A stretch of 64,000 bases of DNA from a virus. The DNA is taken from IMG/VR virus record IMGVR_UViG_3300027782_000032, positions 1 to 64,000 of that record; one strand, written 5' to 3'. Below the pieces are notes generated by a model. The model was not told the DNA's origin. It worked only from the letters and a program-made list of their open reading frames with translations, and ran no database searches. Both the position numbers and the translations under genes were made by a program. Of the stretch, positions 61,912 through 64,000 are shown in pieces (the stretch's first letter is position 1; each line of letters opens with the position of its first letter).

Positions 61912-63405
61912 TTACTCTTTACTTCCAATTTGTTTAAGTACATTTAGGAATTTTTCATTAAGTTTCTGCTTACGATTGGCAGCGTTGATCAAGTAGTCAT
62001 CTGTTGCAGGGATAGGGTCTGCACCTATACCTATATGACGCAGCAAAGATCTTAGTCTTCCTGGAGCAGTCCTAGCTATGTAACGTTCTATTGAAACTTT
62101 TCTGTCTTCTGGATCAAGATGGTCATGGCTGTCAAACCTAAGAGCTCGGCCTTCGCTCTGGCTGCTTCTAGCTGTATTCCAGTGAGGGTCAAGCAGTTGA
62201 ACTAGCTTGGTACCTTTAAACGACAAACCTTCTGTTCCTGCTGGACCTAGCAAAGCTACCTTAAGCTTATCGCTGTTGTAGTCGTCAACCAGTCTTTTAC
62301 GCTCTTTATCTGATAGTGCACCTGTAAACGAAGCTGCAGGAATACCTGCTCTGTCTAAAGCGGCTTGGTAAGGCGACAACCCTGCATCGATAAAGTTGGA
62401 GAAGATAAGAGCTTTGCCTTTAGGGTCTTTGTCTAAAAGCCCCTTAAGATTACCAAACGCTGTAGTAAGCTTTGGAGAATCATCGAAAGCTTTTTGAATG
62501 TCTTTGTTTTCTTTCATGAACGGAAGTGTTGAAAGCCCTACCTGCCTAAGCCCTGTCATAAAGCTAGACATTCTGCTTACTTCATCTTTTGTTAGAGGGT
62601 AGTTCCTCTCTAGCTTCCACCTAAGTACAGTAGGAAGCTGACCCATTATATGGCTGTTAAGGTCTGTCTGATCTCGGTTCATTTCTACGACTACGTCTTT
62701 GCGATTAACTTCAGCCTTGGGAGCTAGCGGTGCAAAGTAGTCTACCTTACCTTTTAGCTTGTCTTTAAGTTGCTGCTGATTAATTATCTCTGGCTCTGCT
62801 GGATCTGAGTTTAGAAGTCTGTTGTACCAAGTAGGACTGGCTGTGTCTTTTACATAAGTGTCTTCAAACTCATTCTTACTAACGTCCTCTCCTGTAAGTA
62901 TGTTATACGGCAATGTAAAGTCGCTAGGGTCATTTACCACTGGAGTGCCGGTAAGCATCACAACCTGTTTTGCTTTTCTAGCAGCCTCCATAAGGTTCTT
63001 AGCTTGAGCGGACGCTGGGTTTCTAAATCTGTGAGCTTCGTCTATTAGAATAGAGCCTGGGTTATCTATTGGTTTTCCAAGTGCTAGGCCGGTATGACTC
63101 ATGACGCTGCTAGGTGTTGCAGTGTCTTGGTCTATAAACTTCTCTTGCTCCTTGCGTAAGTTGTTACGTAAGGCAGCAGGAACTACAGCTGTGTAAGGTA
63201 TCTTTGACTCGTCTGCTGAAGCTAATCCGCTTAAAGTCTTACCAGAGCCAAGACTATGGTAAAGCAGCATGCGAGCTTTACCAGTTGTGTCTAGCTGTTT
63301 CTGTACCTTGTCCACTACTCCCTGCTGGTGTGGCTGCAGAGAGATATTAGGATTTAGATCGGCTTGTTTTGTGGAGACGTCTCCACTGTTGTACTCTTGG
63401 GTCAC
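61912..63405 (-). CDS. SF2/SNF2-like DNA helicase
   Basis: 497 residues, GTG start two bases after the polymerase gene's stop with GTGGAG upstream. Motif I is LYHSLGSGKTLSG (K56), motif II DEAH (122-125) in ILIDEAHRF, motif III MLTGTPV, then LIFSNFIDAG, EGLSFKGTKLVQLLDPHW and motif VI SQSEGRALRFD. This is a full two-lobe SF2 helicase resembling the D6/D11 branch. Such enzymes move on duplex DNA and, in some viruses, act with RNA polymerase in the virion. Its place directly between the two halves of a phage polymerase subunit supports a transcription role. A palindrome copy at 63371-63386 reads SGDVSTKQA, with a K-Q-A motif. Confidence 0.88.
   Translation of the reverse strand: MTQEYNSGDVSTKQADLNPNISLQPHQQGVVDKVQKQLDTTGKARMLLYHSLGSGKTLSGLASADESKIPYTAVVPAALRNNLRKEQEKFIDQDTATPSSVMSHTGLALGKPIDNPGSILIDEAHRFRNPASAQAKNLMEAARKAKQVVMLTGTPVVNDPSDFTLPYNILTGEDVSKNEFEDTYVKDTASPTWYNRLLNSDPAEPEIINQQQLKDKLKGKVDYFAPLAPKAEVNRKDVVVEMNRDQTDLNSHIMGQLPTVLRWKLERNYPLTKDEVSRMSSFMTGLRQVGLSTLPFMKENKDIQKAFDDSPKLTTAFGNLKGLLDKDPKGKALIFSNFIDAGLSPYQAALDRAGIPAASFTGALSDKERKRLVDDYNSDKLKVALLGPAGTEGLSFKGTKLVQLLDPHWNTARSSQSEGRALRFDSHDHLDPEDRKVSIERYIARTAPGRLRSLLRHIGIGADPIPATDDYLINAANRKQKLNEKFLNVLKQIGSKE
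63371..63386. repeat. Dispersed palindrome copy 8 (16-bp)
   Basis: GTGGAGACGTCTCCAC lies near the N-terminus of the helicase gene; the next outer pair does not match. It reads SGDVSTK. Confidence 0.92.
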
Positions 63406-63407
63406 GG

Positions 63408-64000
63408 CTACTCCACTATGACAACTTTGTCGTTGGCGTCTATCTCACCGGAACGGTATGCACGCATGGCATCAGCCTTAGTCTTGAAATAACGCTCAGG
63501 CCTCTTTGATGCTTCAGAGGTAGCTGTGTAAAGTCCGCCTTGATATTCATTCATCGGCAACTGGTGAACCTTGAAGTTCTTTACAGCAAATAGATTTCTA
63601 CTAGGAAGCATCTTCTCTATCGCATCCTTTACAGACTCATCAGTGGTTGGAACGTGATAGTTCATAGCGTCGCCATCGAAGTCGGCGCCAAACCCCTTTA
63701 CAATAATAGGAGGGACCTGAAGCGTACTACCCTTGACCAGCTTCGGCTTGAAAGCCATTACACCATATCGGTGAAGAACTGGGGCCCTAGTAATGATTAC
63801 TGGCCTTGCTTCCATCTCAGAAGTCATGGCATCCATAGCCATAGGGTCTTTCTTCTCTATCATTTCAGAGGCTTTAAATCTATCGACTCCTCTTTTTACA
63901 AGTCGTCGCATAATGAACGGCTTATAAACCGACCAAGCTCTGTCTTCAGGAAGACCTACTTGATCCATGTCCAAGTCTGGGTTAGGAGTAATAGCAGCTC
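63408..64000 (-). CDS. RNA polymerase beta-prime subunit, N-terminal half (5' end beyond window)
   Basis: The frame stays open through base 64000, so this is the C-terminal end of a longer N-terminal half. In-frame codons before the nominal TTG at 63974 encode AAITPNPDLDMDQVG, the expected sequence upstream. Visible motifs are PVLHRYGVMAFKP and the catalytic GFGADFDGDAMNYHVP (63669-63690), with the three Mg-binding Asp residues kept and the first Asn replaced by Gly. MLPSRNLFAVKNFKVHQLPMN matches the later conserved block. The protein ends in AYRSGEIDANDKVVIVE. This is where bacterial beta-prime continues into TTVGR, which starts the other half. The split is therefore clean, with little loss. 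Confidence 0.88.
   Translation of the reverse strand, partial: AAITPNPDLDMDQVGLPEDRAWSVYKPFIMRRLVKRGVDRFKASEMIEKKDPMAMDAMTSEMEARPVIITRAPVLHRYGVMAFKPKLVKGSTLQVPPIIVKGFGADFDGDAMNYHVPTTDESVKDAIEKMLPSRNLFAVKNFKVHQLPMNEYQGGLYTATSEASKRPERYFKTKADAMRAYRSGEIDANDKVVIVE

Overview
The window is 64 kb from the structural-gene block of a large tailed bacteriophage with a contractile tail (myovirus morphology, jumbo-phage style). Every recognisable gene lies on the minus strand, so transcription runs from the right end of the window to the left. Genes are tightly packed, often overlapping by a few bases (ATGA or TAATG junctions) and usually preceded by a GGAGG-like ribosome binding site. No stretch of more than 300 bases lacks a gene; the longest gaps (about 85-150 bases) hold terminators, a hairpin or a possible promoter. 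I saw no tRNA or rRNA genes, CRISPR array or insertion sequence. The host cannot be named from the sequence. Functional names rest on motifs and gene order read by eye; no database search was run.

Layout in the direction of transcription. (1) 64.0-57.7 kb: a multisubunit-type RNA polymerase beta-prime subunit split into two genes (N-terminal half 63408 to beyond the window edge; C-terminal half 57691-59610), with an SF2/SNF2-like helicase and four small virion-like proteins between the halves. (2) 57.7-45.6 kb: head block, with internal or virion proteins, a probable head-maturation protease, an acidic scaffold-like protein, a decoration-like protein and the major capsid protein, punctuated by strong intrinsic terminators. 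(3) 45.5-44.2 kb: a glycosyltransferase-methyltransferase fusion. (4) 44.2-41.3 kb: neck and tail-completion genes interrupted by an HNH endonuclease gene. (5) 41.3-27.4 kb: sheath, two tandem tail-tube paralogues, terminator, central spike, tail-assembly chaperone pair with a probable -1 frameshift, and a 1730-residue tape measure protein. (6) 27.4-21.6 kb: baseplate hub, a sigma-70-like factor, gp25-like and J-like wedge proteins. (7) 21.5-17.3 kb: an island of small membrane or secreted proteins with a papain-like and a subtilisin-like protease. (8) 17.2-1 kb: baseplate-distal and receptor-end proteins, including a family of five paralogues and a giant (at least 2418 residue) modular collagen-like fibre that runs off the left edge.

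The most unusual signal is a perfect palindrome with core TGGAGACGTCTCCA present in eight copies (one with a single mismatch) spaced 4-9 kb apart from 14.9 to 63.4 kb, mostly inside unrelated genes. Its outer arms change symmetrically between copies, which points to selection for dyad symmetry or a hairpin. A second genome-scale pattern is a short [L/F]-x-K-[Q/T/S]-A motif near the N-termini of many head-region proteins, a candidate maturation-protease site. Other items of note are the clean split of beta-prime with loss of a zinc-binding cysteine cluster, and the modular duplication inside the collagen fibre.
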